A stretch of 64,000 nucleotides of DNA, from NCBI GenBank assembly GCA_026693085.1, contig JAPLNB010000155.1, positions 34,826-98,825 of the forward strand, read 5' to 3'. Positions 25,701 to 38,332 of the stretch are shown one piece after another. The notes below the pieces were generated by a model. That model did not search any database, was not told the DNA's origin, and saw nothing but the letters and a program-made list of their open reading frames with translations. Position 1 is the stretch's first letter, and every line of letters starts with the position of its first letter. The stretch is from Planctomycetota bacterium (GTDB lineage Bacteria; Planctomycetota; Phycisphaerae; Tepidisphaerales; Tepidisphaeraceae). The translations under genes and the position numbers were made by a program.

Positions 25701-26670
25701 CCCGCCTGCCACTGAGGTCGAAATCGAGGGTGCCTCGCTCTTATTGGCGGACGGCTCGCTCGACACGGGGCTGCCGTTCACCGCCGTCAACGGCGGCCTC
25801 CGCGACCTGTCGGTGGTCATCCGAGACTCGGGGGTACGTTCTCTGTCTGCCAAGATCGACGTGCCCTCGATGGAACTCGCCCAGCGTCCCGCCAAGGACT
25901 TTCGGGGCGCACTCAAGAAGATGGAATGGCCGGGTGTGACAGGCCACAACGTCTATCACTTTGAGGATCTTCAAGCGAAGGTCGCCGGCGGCAAGCTGGC
26001 GATGTCGCAGCTCGATATCGACGTTCCGGACAAGGGCCCCAGTATGTATGCCCTGCGACTGGACCTGAAGGACATCGACCTTCGCAGTCTTGAACTCGAG
26101 GGCAACCTCCACGGCCGACTCAACGCCAGTCTGAACCTGGAGGCCAAGTGGAACGATCCGGCCTCCCGCGTCGGCCGTGGCGATGTGCTCATCCAGGGCC
26201 AGGATCTCTACAACGTTCCGATCGTCTTCGGCTGGCTACAGGTGGCCAACCTCGCCATGCCCGTGAAGAGCCCGTTCACGGAAGCCACCTGCACGTACAA
26301 CATTCAGGGCCACAAACTGGTGCTCAGACCGATCGTGCTTCGGACCTCCACCGTCACCATGCAGGGCGACGGCGTCCTGGACTTCGGCTCGAAACGAATG
26401 GAGATGACGTTCCTCACGGACAATCGCAATCTCTTCCGGATCCCCTTCCTGGGCGACATCCTCGATGTTGCCAAACACGAACTGCTTCCCATCCACGTTA
26501 CGGGGACCATCACAGAGCCCCGGGTCCGTGTCAAATCTCTGCGCACGTTCACCACCACGCTCGACCAGGTCTTCGACCGCCCTGAGGAGCAAGCTGCGAA
26601 GCCAGGCAAGAAAAGGGCAAGAACACCTCCGGGCATGATTCCGGTGGCGACGACGCGCCCGGCCAAGTAG
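22789..26670 (+). CDS. Giant AsmA/TamB-like membrane-anchored protein
   Basis: 1293 residues. A basic N-terminus (GRRRRGRRQFLR) precedes one membrane helix (AVVLFFLVGIICGYWV, about residues 35-52). The rest is a long, mostly beta repeated region with recurring phrases such as FPYPLRGITGRIIVGP, FRYPLRNVTGRIAVHP and FPWRMDNITGTVTITP. These recurring 'YPLR-x-x-TGR-x-x-V' strands are typical of AsmA/TamB-type bridge proteins. The C-terminus (LRTSTVTMQGDGVLDFGSKR) matches the AsmA C-terminal region. Such proteins span the periplasm and are implicated in lipid transport to the outer membrane. It is probably co-transcribed with the upstream glycosyltransferase. Confidence 0.82.
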   Translation: MPHPSTYLEFPSQGAVTLGVVGRRRRGRRQFLRAVVLFFLVGIICGYWVITDSNRVGPIAEHYLSKVVGGRVKVHKANLSLFEGLRLEGVEVYIGGADRPDSQLFSARVLIVRTSLGGLVSGRLEAARIMVLDPHFRLCENVDADESSRWNYMLLSRGHGAEKPSGRDRPTGLPEIVLRGGVVEYSRIMNGRYEPVGSMAIDGQLTPDPRPAQANRYRFDLDSRGRGEAAGPHISGTIDMDTPSVSARLQDFEFNHALRAMLPAQVQAWCQSHQLSGRVRIPRFEYIPESRGASRAFHVEVQLDGVDMAILPEELLGSEDFHRISSLRPGIRIDEPADLGLVSRSDIIDQTLQLRPVFLTNVSGRLVFTPDQVRFSGVCGEIENNTVLLDGAIYGYNEDAPALLKVIANDLRIPRHPRYLASLPQVVRKIYSDFSPAGRASLFFELRRDRPGGRLKITGEAVILNGVFCFEGFPYPLRGITGRIIVGPDRATGQDRIDLVNLRGIGMEGSCNAGVAIQVNGWVSPIDRGSAVEVHVAGSDVQFDQHLRRALPSDVRSVIDLFDIRSRGASSPARVIAPMELRGSFAARIRRPPGPKKKVMVDVDLDIVQGVGEFVGFRYPLRNVTGRIAVHPRYTEVKNLVARHGDSSICIEGRVNYGPDRPADPALTVTAKNIPLDNDLFLAVRDQPREWLQKGGIGGGFLDINGTIFLPPSANSSSDTDFQLEIAMRDGKIWPVGNSFAVTDAAAKLRLSSSGLIIDKMTGKRGSGEFLGQGIISWPEDQPRFNVAATITNVLLDETLYQIIPAAAQRSWKLLRPEGGADLDIAYTGGVVQGADSSGKLPASAETYEAVIRPKQLAINPVGFPWRMDNITGTVTITPEKTTFQDIVFHHGPAILRLSGSGVSEPKPQWDVVLSGQGVVVDDAFRRAIGDTLRGFCESIKLGGPLSFDCPKLTIRQIDSAASSDPGKPAPPPATEVEIEGASLLLADGSLDTGLPFTAVNGGLRDLSVVIRDSGVRSLSAKIDVPSMELAQRPAKDFRGALKKMEWPGVTGHNVYHFEDLQAKVAGGKLAMSQLDIDVPDKGPSMYALRLDLKDIDLRSLELEGNLHGRLNASLNLEAKWNDPASRVGRGDVLIQGQDLYNVPIVFGWLQVANLAMPVKSPFTEATCTYNIQGHKLVLRPIVLRTSTVTMQGDGVLDFGSKRMEMTFLTDNRNLFRIPFLGDILDVAKHELLPIHVTGTITEPRVRVKSLRTFTTTLDQVFDRPEEQAAKPGKKRARTPPGMIPVATTRPAK

Positions 26671-26705
26671 GCAGCGGACTTCTTATCCTGCCGATGAATG
26701 TCTGG

Positions 26706-28043
26706 TTAGTAGGCTCTGGTCAGTCGTGCGCGCGGGTACGCGAGGGTGAGACTATCTTCGTGCCGCATGCCTGCCTGGGATCTAGCTTCGGTGCACCACT
26801 GGCACATCCCGACGCCGTGGCCCCATCCGTGTCCGCCCAGGAATCTGGCGCGGTCGCTGTCGTTGATGATGCTTTCCACGAAGCTGCTGTTGAGGGTGGT
26901 TCCGGGCGAGGCATCGGTATTAACCGCCCATCGGAGTTCTTCGCCGCTAAGGCTGTACCGGGTTCCCTGCGAGTCGGTCAGGGTGTATCTCACGGGACGT
27001 CCGAAGCGGTTGCGGAGCTCGATGTCGATGCTGCGCAGCGAAGCCATGTTCTTGGTGATTCCGTTGCGACCGGCGCCCCACTGTCGCAGGCGGCGAGTCA
27101 GTTCGTCCTTCATCACCACGATGGGTCCCCAGGTGAACTTTGGCGAAGCGCTGCAGAGCGATCCCACATTCTGTTCGGAGAGCGCCTCTTCATAGGGGTC
27201 ATGGAATGCGTGCATCGACGACTGGCTGATGCCGCCGCAGCAGGAGCTGAAATAGGCCTTGAATATCTTGCCATGCGCGTCAGGGCCGGCCACCAGCACA
27301 ATGCCGGCGGTGGCGTTCACCGCATCGCGGCTCTTGGGCGTCTCGGCGTCGATGCCACCATACACCTGGCTGCGCGTGTCCGCATACACGTCCCAATGGC
27401 GGGGCGCCTGCCTGGGAACCAGCTTTTCGTACAGGGCATAGGTGCGGGCGACGATCGCCTGCGCCTTGTAGGTTTCGTCGTGCCACCCGGCAAGCACCTC
27501 CCTGGCCAGTACGCCCTTGAGGTACTCGTCGATGTCCAGCTCATTGATAACATCCAGTTTCGCGCCGCCGACAGGGATCATGCGGTAGTGCCCGCGGTAT
27601 GGCTTGTCATTGATGCGGACCGAGCCGTCAACGATTGGCCGGAGGATCAGTTCGCCGCGTCCGAGGCTCGTCCTGCCCACGATCCACTGGTCAGCCGAAT
27701 AGGTAACCGGGGCGCTGACATTGGGCGGCAAATCCAGTTGCCGGCGTGTGGAATCGGCAGTGGTGTAGTAGATGGGCGGCTGGTCGGCGCGGATGAAGAC
27801 CTGGTCAACCGCCGGATGCAGGCGCACGCGGATGATCTGTCCCTGCAGGGTTGTCGCGGTGCCGTCGGTCTTGGGGCTGCATCCGCAGGGCCAGCACAGC
27901 AGGACCGTAAGGATGATCATCATCGAAGCGCAAGCCGCCAGCATGCGTCCAACGGGCAGGCGGTGCGACTGTCGCCGTCCTGCACGCAGAAAACACCCGA
28001 GCGCGTGCGCGCTGGCAACGATATGGTGCCCGATTCTTCCCAT
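26706..28043 (-). CDS. SpoIID/LytB-domain lipoprotein
   Basis: 445 residues. A hydrophobic segment near residues 35-52 ends in CWPCGC, a likely lipobox, after an unusually long basic leader; an internal ATG nearer the hydrophobic stretch may be the true start. The SpoIID domain is clear: ELDIDEYLKGVLAREVLAGW, KAQAIVARTYALYE, DVYADTRSQVYGGIDAE, KAYFSSCCGG and C-terminal GGHGWGHGVGMCQW. SpoIID is a lytic transglycosylase acting on peptidoglycan in sporulation, and homologues are widespread in non-sporulating bacteria. It suggests peptidoglycan remodelling, consistent with a planctomycete that retains a wall. Confidence 0.9.
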   Translation of the reverse strand: MGRIGHHIVASAHALGCFLRAGRRQSHRLPVGRMLAACASMMIILTVLLCWPCGCSPKTDGTATTLQGQIIRVRLHPAVDQVFIRADQPPIYYTTADSTRRQLDLPPNVSAPVTYSADQWIVGRTSLGRGELILRPIVDGSVRINDKPYRGHYRMIPVGGAKLDVINELDIDEYLKGVLAREVLAGWHDETYKAQAIVARTYALYEKLVPRQAPRHWDVYADTRSQVYGGIDAETPKSRDAVNATAGIVLVAGPDAHGKIFKAYFSSCCGGISQSSMHAFHDPYEEALSEQNVGSLCSASPKFTWGPIVVMKDELTRRLRQWGAGRNGITKNMASLRSIDIELRNRFGRPVRYTLTDSQGTRYSLSGEELRWAVNTDASPGTTLNSSFVESIINDSDRARFLGGHGWGHGVGMCQWCTEARSQAGMRHEDSLTLAYPRARLTRAY

Positions 28044-28079
28044 GGCGTCCCTGCCATCAAAAAAAACGTGGAATACAGA

Positions 28080-28128
28080 ATGATGAATGATGAGTCAGAA
28101 GACGCATTTTTGACTCATCATTTATCAT
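28080..28128. repeat. Hairpin of GAATGAT-type 7-base repeats
   Basis: ATGATGAATGATGAGTCA (28080-28097) and TGACTCATCATTTATCAT (28111-28128) are inverted repeats matching at 17 of 18 positions, with a 13-base loop. Each arm has a 7-base period. The 15-mer GAATGATGAGTCAGA recurs (complement) upstream of hsp20 near 63.8 kb. It lies between the starts and ends of the SpoIID and TPR genes and could also act as a weak terminator. Confidence 0.75.
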
Positions 28129-28148
28129 TTTGCAGGCAATATTCTCGC

Positions 28149-29054
28149 CTATTCTTCCAGCTTTCGCAATCCGAGGCCGAATGTGCCAAGCTGCTGCTTG
28201 ATCTCGTTCAGGCTCGTCTGGCCGAAGTTTTTGCACCCCAGCAGTTCCGCTTCCGTGCGGGCTGCCAGATTGCCCACGGTGTTGATATTGAGCCGTTGGA
28301 GCGCCTTTCGGCTGCGGACCGAAAGCTCGATGTCGGCGACCGACTTGCTCAGCACCTCAGGGGCTACGTTGCCAGCGACTGGGGGCGTCGTATGTCGCGG
28401 CGGAGCCTTCGAATCCTCGATCGACTGGCCTAGCCGAAGGCCCTTGCTCGCAAGCAGCGCCTTGATTTCGTTGAGGCTTGTCTCGCCGAAGTTCTTATAG
28501 CCCAAGAGCTCCGCTTCGGTAACTCTCAACAGATCGCCCAGGGACCGGACATTCATTTTTTTCAGGCAATTTCGGCTGCGCACCGACAGCTCAAAGTCGG
28601 TCACGGGAATATCCAGGACGGCGTTGCGTCGGTCTTCGCGGTTCTCATCGTCCTCAAAGTACATCGAGCGTGCGGAGTCCACGTCCTTGAGATAAAGCCT
28701 GGCCCGCTGGTGATTGGGATTACTCCGCAAAACCGCCTGGAGGCACCGATGCGCCTCCTCGTAGTGGTTGTTGTCCTCGTACAGGATGGCCAGGTTCAGG
28801 AGCGCATTGATATGCACGGGAGGGCTGGTGCTGATGCGCTCATAAAGCTCGATGGCCTTGGCATCATCGGCCTGCCGGTCATAGAGCACCGCCAAGCGGA
28901 AGCACGCCTGTTCGTGGTCGGAGTTTTCGTGAAGTGCCCGCTCATAGAATTCTACGGCCTTTTCATGCTGGCCGTGCGCTTCGGCCTCTTGGGCCTTGCG
29001 AAAGTATTCTTCGGCGGCCCGCTCGTTAATTGACGAAACTGCAAGTTCGCTCAT
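28149..29054 (-). CDS. TPR protein with two RNA polymerase alpha C-terminal-like domains
   Basis: 301 residues. Residues 12-125 hold three TPR units ([56 protein letters not shown]). Then come two copies of the helix-hairpin-helix alphaCTD fold: [20 protein letters not shown] with [19 protein letters not shown], and [20 protein letters not shown] with [19 protein letters not shown]. The core phrase ELSVRS-RxxLxxxNI is that of RpoA residues contacting UP-element DNA and activators. The alpha N-terminal assembly domain is absent. It may bridge protein partners to promoter DNA or transcription factors. The function is unestablished. Confidence 0.88.
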   Translation of the reverse strand: MSELAVSSINERAAEEYFRKAQEAEAHGQHEKAVEFYERALHENSDHEQACFRLAVLYDRQADDAKAIELYERISTSPPVHINALLNLAILYEDNNHYEEAHRCLQAVLRSNPNHQRARLYLKDVDSARSMYFEDDENREDRRNAVLDIPVTDFELSVRSRNCLKKMNVRSLGDLLRVTEAELLGYKNFGETSLNEIKALLASKGLRLGQSIEDSKAPPRHTTPPVAGNVAPEVLSKSVADIELSVRSRKALQRLNINTVGNLAARTEAELLGCKNFGQTSLNEIKQQLGTFGLGLRKLEE

Positions 29055-29291
29055 GACCTCTGCTTGGTTGAGACAACGGTCCTCATCTGCGACATTTTCG
29101 GACCCCTATTGATAATTGGCCCGCGGCGTGCTGTCAACTGTTCCGATAGGTCATTCAGATGACTTTCCATGACCAAGACAACACTGCGACCTTGAGATAG
29201 TCCTCGCAACCACCGGGCGGGCCGGGCAATATAGCGAGGCCTGAGGCATCTGATATGTGCCGGAGGGGCGGCTGCTTAGAACTCGTTTGAT

Positions 29292-30452
29292 TCAGGGGAT
29301 TTGCCCGTGGGAGTGGAACTCGCTCAGCAGTTTCAGCGAATGCGTCACAATGTTGAATGCCGCCCGGGGCCGTCCAAGGCGGCGCGCGTTGGCACGCAGT
29401 TGGGTGAGCCGTTCAGGGTCGGCCAGAAGGCTCTGGACCTTGTGCGACATCACCGCCAGGTTGTTGACCTTGATGGCGGCGCCATTTTCCAGGAGGAAGT
29501 CGCTGTTTCGGCTCTCTTGCCCCGGAATTGGATCGACGATGACCATGGCCGCCCCGCGGGAAAGCGTCTCCGAGGTCGTCAAGCCACCGGGCTTCGAAAC
29601 CACCAGGTCGGCCAGCGCCATCAGCTCATCCATCTGATCCGTGAACCCGAGAATCTGCACGCGATGTCGCGACGGAGGCCCCATCGGGGCAAGCTGCTCT
29701 TTGGCCTCGGCGTTGCGGCCGGTGACCACGACAATATCCAGTGGACAGAGCACGTCGAGCAAGCTTTGGTAGATTTTTGCAATAGGCCCGACGCCGAAAC
29801 CGCCCGCCAGTTGGAGCACGATGGGTCGATCGCCGGCCAGGGCGTGGCGGGTGAGCAATTCTCCCCGGTCCTTGGCTTGACTGAAGACCGGATGGATGGG
29901 AATTCCCGTTGCCGTGATAGTATCCCGGGGCACGCCACAGGCGGCCAGACTGACCGCGCCTTCCTCGGTTGCGGTGAAATAGTGCTCGCAGGGCTGATTG
30001 ACCCACAACCGGTGCGTTTCGAAATCGGTCGTGACTGTGACTTGCGGAGAACGGCATTTCCCTGCGTTGCGCAGGTTCGCAATGATCTCCGCGGGCAAGA
30101 AGTGCGTGTTGATCACCAAATCTGGCCGCTGTTCGGTCAGCAGATCAACAAACCGCGACAGGTTCAGTTTCTCAAACGCCAGGCGGAACCGGTCGCGCCG
30201 GTTCTTGCCCGATCGGCTGGGCTTGTCGAGCATGTCATACATATAGCCCAGCACATGGGGGGCACGGTTGACCAGGTCGAGGTACGCCTTGCCATACACA
30301 CGCCGGAACGCCGCGTTCGTCAGTTCGAGAATGTCGATGTTCTGCACATCGGCCTGTGGCGCCACCTGGCGCAACGCCAACTCCACGGCCTGCGCGGCCC
30401 GCAGATGTCCCGCGCCAACGGCTGCGGACATGACAAGAATTCGTGGGCTCAT
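29292..30452 (-). CDS. MGDG synthase/MurG-like glycosyltransferase (GT28)
   Basis: 386 residues. The N-terminus ILVMSAAVGAGHLRAAQAVE and the segment PDLVINTHFLPAE are typical of the MGDG-synthase-type GT-B domain that binds the lipid acceptor. The C-terminal UDP-sugar domain has VVVTGRN and the signature SKPGGLTTSETLSRG followed by DPIPGQESRN. Members add galactose or glucose to diacylglycerol, or act like MurG. Its ATG overlaps the ABC ATPase TGA by four bases (ATGA), so the two genes are translationally coupled. The likely product is a membrane glycolipid, but the sugar cannot be told. Confidence 0.9.
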   Translation of the reverse strand: MSPRILVMSAAVGAGHLRAAQAVELALRQVAPQADVQNIDILELTNAAFRRVYGKAYLDLVNRAPHVLGYMYDMLDKPSRSGKNRRDRFRLAFEKLNLSRFVDLLTEQRPDLVINTHFLPAEIIANLRNAGKCRSPQVTVTTDFETHRLWVNQPCEHYFTATEEGAVSLAACGVPRDTITATGIPIHPVFSQAKDRGELLTRHALAGDRPIVLQLAGGFGVGPIAKIYQSLLDVLCPLDIVVVTGRNAEAKEQLAPMGPPSRHRVQILGFTDQMDELMALADLVVSKPGGLTTSETLSRGAAMVIVDPIPGQESRNSDFLLENGAAIKVNNLAVMSHKVQSLLADPERLTQLRANARRLGRPRAAFNIVTHSLKLLSEFHSHGQIP

Positions 30453-31459
30453 TGCACCATCCCTTTGGTGAGTCGAAGGAAGACGTCCTCGAGCTTGAGC
30501 TGACGCGGCGCGATGCTGTGTACGCGAATATTGGCTGCCACGAGCCGCTCGATCAGGAAATGGTGGTGCAAAAGCGGGTCATGGAGCGTGACCAGCAGTT
30601 CGTGGCTGTTCAGTTCGACCTGATCGACGCGGGAATCCGTCTTCAAGACCGACAAGGCTCGTTCGATTTCATCGACCACCTGCACGCAGATGACGGGATG
30701 GATCTGGGCACGCCGCATGAGGTCTTCGCGGGTGCCGCTGATGATCAGCTTGCCGCGTTCGATGATTCCGAGCTTGTTGCAGAACTCATCCAACTCTGAA
30801 AGGATGTGGCTGGAAACGAGGATCGTCTTGCCCAGCCGCTGGAGCTCTTTCAGCAGCTCGCGGATCTCGATTCTCGCCCGGGGGTCCAGGCCGCTGGCCG
30901 GCTCATCCAGCAGGAGGACGGGCGGATCGTGGACCAGCACGCGCGCCAGCCCCAATCGCTGCTGCATGCCGCGGGAGAGCGCATCGACGAAGGCGTCTTC
31001 CTTGAATTTCAGGTCGGTCAGCTCCAACACGTCCTGCACGATTTTTTTACGCTGCCGCCGTGGGATGCCGTAGGCGCTTGCGAAGAACTCAAGGTACTCG
31101 TTGACCCGCAGATCCTCATAGACGCCGAAGACGTCGGGCATATACCCGATGTTCCGGCGGATGAAGTCGCCGTTTCGTGCGACGTTCTTGCCCAGGACCA
31201 TGGCTTGCCCGGCGGTGGGATTCAGCAGTCCGGCGAGGATTTTCATGGTGGTTGATTTGCCAGCGCCATTGGGCCCGATGAAGCCGAAAACATCGCCGGC
31301 TTCGAGTTGGAGGTTGAGCTTGTCCAAAGCAGTGAGCGTGCCATAGCACTTGGTCAAATCTCGCGTGAGGATCGCCGGGGGCTTGGGCAACGGGGGCGGG
31401 GGCACCGCGGGCAGTGGTGGTGGGGCGGCGGCAGTCTCCACGTTGTTCGGATCAGTCAT
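30449..31459 (-). CDS. ABC transporter ATP-binding protein (ABC-2/GldA-like)
   Basis: 336 residues. A Pro-rich N-terminal tail of about 28 residues precedes the nucleotide-binding domain. Walker A GPNGAGKST is at residues 62-70, signature LSRGMQQRLGLA, Walker B VLLLDEPASGLDP and the H-loop VSSHILSELDE. A C-terminal extension of about 90 residues (EIERALSVLKTDSRVDQVEL) resembles that of ABC-2 exporters. It is coupled by ATGA overlaps to genes on both sides. No ABC-2 permease gene is in the operon, so the membrane partner must be the 713-residue neighbour or be encoded elsewhere. Confidence 0.92.
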   Translation of the reverse strand: MTDPNNVETAAAPPPLPAVPPPPLPKPPAILTRDLTKCYGTLTALDKLNLQLEAGDVFGFIGPNGAGKSTTMKILAGLLNPTAGQAMVLGKNVARNGDFIRRNIGYMPDVFGVYEDLRVNEYLEFFASAYGIPRRQRKKIVQDVLELTDLKFKEDAFVDALSRGMQQRLGLARVLVHDPPVLLLDEPASGLDPRARIEIRELLKELQRLGKTILVSSHILSELDEFCNKLGIIERGKLIISGTREDLMRRAQIHPVICVQVVDEIERALSVLKTDSRVDQVELNSHELLVTLHDPLLHHHFLIERLVAANIRVHSIAPRQLKLEDVFLRLTKGMVQ

Positions 31460-33597
31460 GGCTGTTCCACCTGCGTTAGTTCCACCAGAGCGCGAACGAC
31501 CTGGTAGTGTTGCTGGATGGGCGGCGCGGCATTGCGATGCCGCAACTTCACGGTCGGTGTGATGTCCTGGCTTTGGGCACAGATGGAGGCCATTTCAGGT
31601 TGATCCGTAAGAACGGTTTCGATTTGCCGTGAGCGGAGGACCGCCAGGTCGCAGGTGGCCAGCATAAATCCCATTGGGCCACGCACATCCGTGCTGTAAG
31701 GGTTGATGGTGTTTCGGCCGTAACGGGGGTTCGAATACTGCGTGTCGCCCTGCAGCTTGAAGATGCCGTTGTCGCTGTTGATGGGCAGATCGATCATGGC
31801 GGATTCGTTGGGCTTGATGGCATCGGGCAGGATGACGAGCCCGGCTGCGGTGCGGATGATGACGCCGCTGAGCAACGCTGTCGAGCGGTTGGTGATGCTG
31901 CCAACGATGCGAACCTTGCCATCGGCGCCGGCCTTGGTCCGGGTGAGCGATGCATGTAGGGGCGGGCTTATCGCCGCCGGATCGCCAAGCTCGCTCTGCA
32001 TGAACCGGAGACTCCATATGTTGACAACCATGCTCTGCGGGCGATTGCCTCGGGTGTCCTGCCCGGTGAGGATTTCGGTGGCCGTTCGGGAAGACCGGTT
32101 CCAGGGCGTGAGTGCATCGAGGTTTGCCGGCTCCCACCAGGCATCCTTGGCACCGTCCAGATCGTAGACCTGAGTCTTGGGCGAGTAGATCCCCGCGACG
32201 TCCATGACGCCGACAACCTGATCGTCCGCCTGATCGATCAGCCGGACGGTCCGGTAATACAGGTCTCCGCTCCTGAATATGTAGCCGATGTAAAGCGCTC
32301 CGACGGTGATCAGCACGATCCAGCCGGCGGTCGTGGCCCAGGTCCACGGCTGCTTTCCGAGCTTTTTGAGCACAAACCAATCGATCGGCCCGACGACAAA
32401 CATCATCGCAACCATCACGATGGCGATATAGCTGAAGTCAAACCTGCCGATGCCAGGCACATCGCCCAGACGGTCCACCACGGCTTCCATCGCAGCAAGA
32501 CGCCGGCTCCCGGTGTCGTTATTCGGATTGGTGTCGTTGCTTTCATCTGTCGGCTGGATCGTCGGCGCCACCAGGTTTTTCAGGATGGGCCTCCAGAATT
32601 TCAATGCGTTGTTGCGATCCTGAAAACCCAGTTGCGAGGCGTCGATTGAAAGGACAGCCACTCGGCCAAGCCCCGCCCGGCCGTAGCAGGCGAGAGCTTT
32701 GTCCAGGAGGATCGAAACCTTCTTTGCGGATGGGTTTAGCTCAATCTCGCGAGCCGCTATCCGCTCCTGCCGGGCGGGCAGATCCAATGCCTTGGTGTCA
32801 TCCAGGCTGAGCGGAATCGCAGTACTCTGGCCGATCTTGCACGGCAGCAGGTCAATGATCGGGCTGTCCGCCGGCACCGGCCCGGCGCTTGGCCACATCA
32901 GCAGCCGTCCCCCGCCACGCACCCAGCGGGCGATCGCCTGCTGCGTTTGCAGCGGCATGGTTACCAGATCTGGCGCGTTGAGCACCAGCACATCCAGGCC
33001 GTCGTACCCGAGGCTGGCGTCGGGCAGGTATTGTGGCTGCAGGAATCCTGTCCGGATCTGCGGCGAGTTGCCGTAGCGGAGCTGCTGGTCCGCCAGTTTG
33101 TCCACCCAATAAAACGGCCCGGCTATGAGGCCCAGAGCATTCCCCCGGCCGCTGATCCCGATAACCAGGTCACGGTCGCTCTCCGCGCCATACCACGAAC
33201 TGCGATAGGTGGCAGTCGAGGCGGTGACCGAATCGAAAGGCAATTCGCCGAGGCTGCGGCCGGTCTTTGCATCGCGGACGACAGCAACCGCCTCGCCGGC
33301 CTGGAACGTCAAGGGGGCATAAAGGATAAAGGTCGATGCCTCAGGCCGAACGGCCACATACTGGCGGACCCGCATCGCAAAGGTATTGTCGTGCGGCGCG
33401 ATGATGTCCAACTGCACGTTTCTCGCCGGAAACGCCTGGTCATCCGCCAATGTGATGTAGATCGGGGTCCATCGGCCGACGCGAAAAACCCCGTCCCAGC
33501 CGATCTGCGCGCGCATCGTCAGGTTAGCAGATGAGGTGCCGGACAGGCACAGGAGTGCGATGAAAGCCCCAAGGGCACACAATTTGGCGTCTCGCAT
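31456..33597 (-). CDS. Exported membrane protein of unknown function, first gene of ABC operon
   Basis: 713 residues. A signal peptide (LGAFIALLCLSGTSSA) precedes a large periplasmic beta-rich domain, with RWTPIYITLADD, YVAVRPEASTFILYAPL and a Rossmann-like segment DVLVLNAPDLVTMPLQTQQAIARWVRGGG that recalls glutamine-amidotransferase-like folds. Two membrane helices follow near residues 386-440 (YIAIVMVAMMFVVGPIDWFV, then WIVLITVGALYIGYIF). The C-terminal 270 residues are again extracytoplasmic. The gene overlaps the ABC ATPase start by four bases. It could sense or present a substrate for the ABC system. Confidence 0.75.
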   Translation of the reverse strand: MRDAKLCALGAFIALLCLSGTSSANLTMRAQIGWDGVFRVGRWTPIYITLADDQAFPARNVQLDIIAPHDNTFAMRVRQYVAVRPEASTFILYAPLTFQAGEAVAVVRDAKTGRSLGELPFDSVTASTATYRSSWYGAESDRDLVIGISGRGNALGLIAGPFYWVDKLADQQLRYGNSPQIRTGFLQPQYLPDASLGYDGLDVLVLNAPDLVTMPLQTQQAIARWVRGGGRLLMWPSAGPVPADSPIIDLLPCKIGQSTAIPLSLDDTKALDLPARQERIAAREIELNPSAKKVSILLDKALACYGRAGLGRVAVLSIDASQLGFQDRNNALKFWRPILKNLVAPTIQPTDESNDTNPNNDTGSRRLAAMEAVVDRLGDVPGIGRFDFSYIAIVMVAMMFVVGPIDWFVLKKLGKQPWTWATTAGWIVLITVGALYIGYIFRSGDLYYRTVRLIDQADDQVVGVMDVAGIYSPKTQVYDLDGAKDAWWEPANLDALTPWNRSSRTATEILTGQDTRGNRPQSMVVNIWSLRFMQSELGDPAAISPPLHASLTRTKAGADGKVRIVGSITNRSTALLSGVIIRTAAGLVILPDAIKPNESAMIDLPINSDNGIFKLQGDTQYSNPRYGRNTINPYSTDVRGPMGFMLATCDLAVLRSRQIETVLTDQPEMASICAQSQDITPTVKLRHRNAAPPIQQHYQVVRALVELTQVEQP

Positions 33598-33815
33598 GAT
33601 GGATCTCCGGCCAACCCGGCCATAGTAACAGCACCGTTCAGAGCGGCAAGGCCCACCTCGGCTGGTCGCATGAGGTTCGACGCATCCGGGTGCCGTATTG
33701 TTCCGCAGATCCTGATCGGTGCACGACTTGACTGCAAACCGGAGGCAGCGACGGGGGTAAGATTCATGTCAAAGCCTTGACGCGCTGGCTGAGGCCGCAA
33801 TACTAAAGGGTCTGT

Positions 33816-34118
33816 ATGGCCAGAGCGCAACGAGTACTGATGGTGGCTTTTGTGGCGACGGCGTTGGCCGCCGACCGCGTGGGTGCCGCTGCGCCGATTC
33901 TGCGTCCGAACAACATGGCCGTGGCCGCCCGCGAATTGGCAGGCCGCCTGGCAGTGGGGTTCCGCCAGGTCGCGGCCGTCGTGCGTTACCAGCCATTCCG
34001 GCGGAACGAGCGCCCCGCCGCTAGTTGCACCGCAGGCCGCTTCCCCGCGATTGCTCTGATGGCGCACCCCTGTCAATTCTCGCCCTGGCAATTCCGCCTC
34101 CCGCCGCCCACTGTCTGA
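33816..34118 (+). CDS. Possible small secreted protein
   Basis: 100 codons. The N-terminus MARAQRVLMVAFVATALAAD with RVGAAAP looks like a signal peptide ending in an A-x-A cleavage site; then come ILRPNNMAVAARELAGRLAVGFRQ and a Pro/Arg-rich tail. The signal-like start argues for a real exported protein, but the tail has the low-information composition common to spurious frames in this GC-rich DNA. No homologue family was recognised. It lies in the 620-base gap before secA and in the same direction. Confidence 0.35.
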   Translation: MARAQRVLMVAFVATALAADRVGAAAPILRPNNMAVAARELAGRLAVGFRQVAAVVRYQPFRRNERPAASCTAGRFPAIALMAHPCQFSPWQFRLPPPTV

Positions 34119-34180
34119 ACCGTTCTCCGCACGCTGCGACGCCGCCCGCTGCTCCCGCGATCCCGCGCGCAACCGCTGGC

Positions 34181-34218
34181 ACTGACGACTGGTAACTGGC
34201 AACTAACAACTGACAACT
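34181..34218 (+). repeat. AACTGRC-type 7-base array directly before secA
   Basis: ACTGACG, ACTGGTA, ACTGGCA, ACTAACA, ACTGACA, ACT follow each other without gaps, ending three bases before the secA ATG. No Shine-Dalgarno sequence is present between the array and the start codon. Confidence 0.85.
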
Positions 34219-34221
34219 ATT

Positions 34222-38277
<4,056 letters not shown>

Positions 38278-38300
38278 TCCGCCCACACCATCTGCAATAC

Positions 38301-38332
38301 AAAAGCCCAGGGCGTTGCCGTGGGCTTTTTCT
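38301..38332. terminator. Bidirectional terminator between secA and the SDR gene
   Basis: AAAAGCCCA pairs with TGGGCTTTTT around an 11-base loop. It lies 23 bases after the secA stop and directly beside the stop of the convergent SDR gene, with A and T runs on both sides. Confidence 0.9.

Noticed and set aside
33519..34202. A 227-codon minus-strand frame upstream of secA
   Set aside because: It crosses the AACTGRC repeat and the 5' end of the 713-residue gene and has no recognisable fold.
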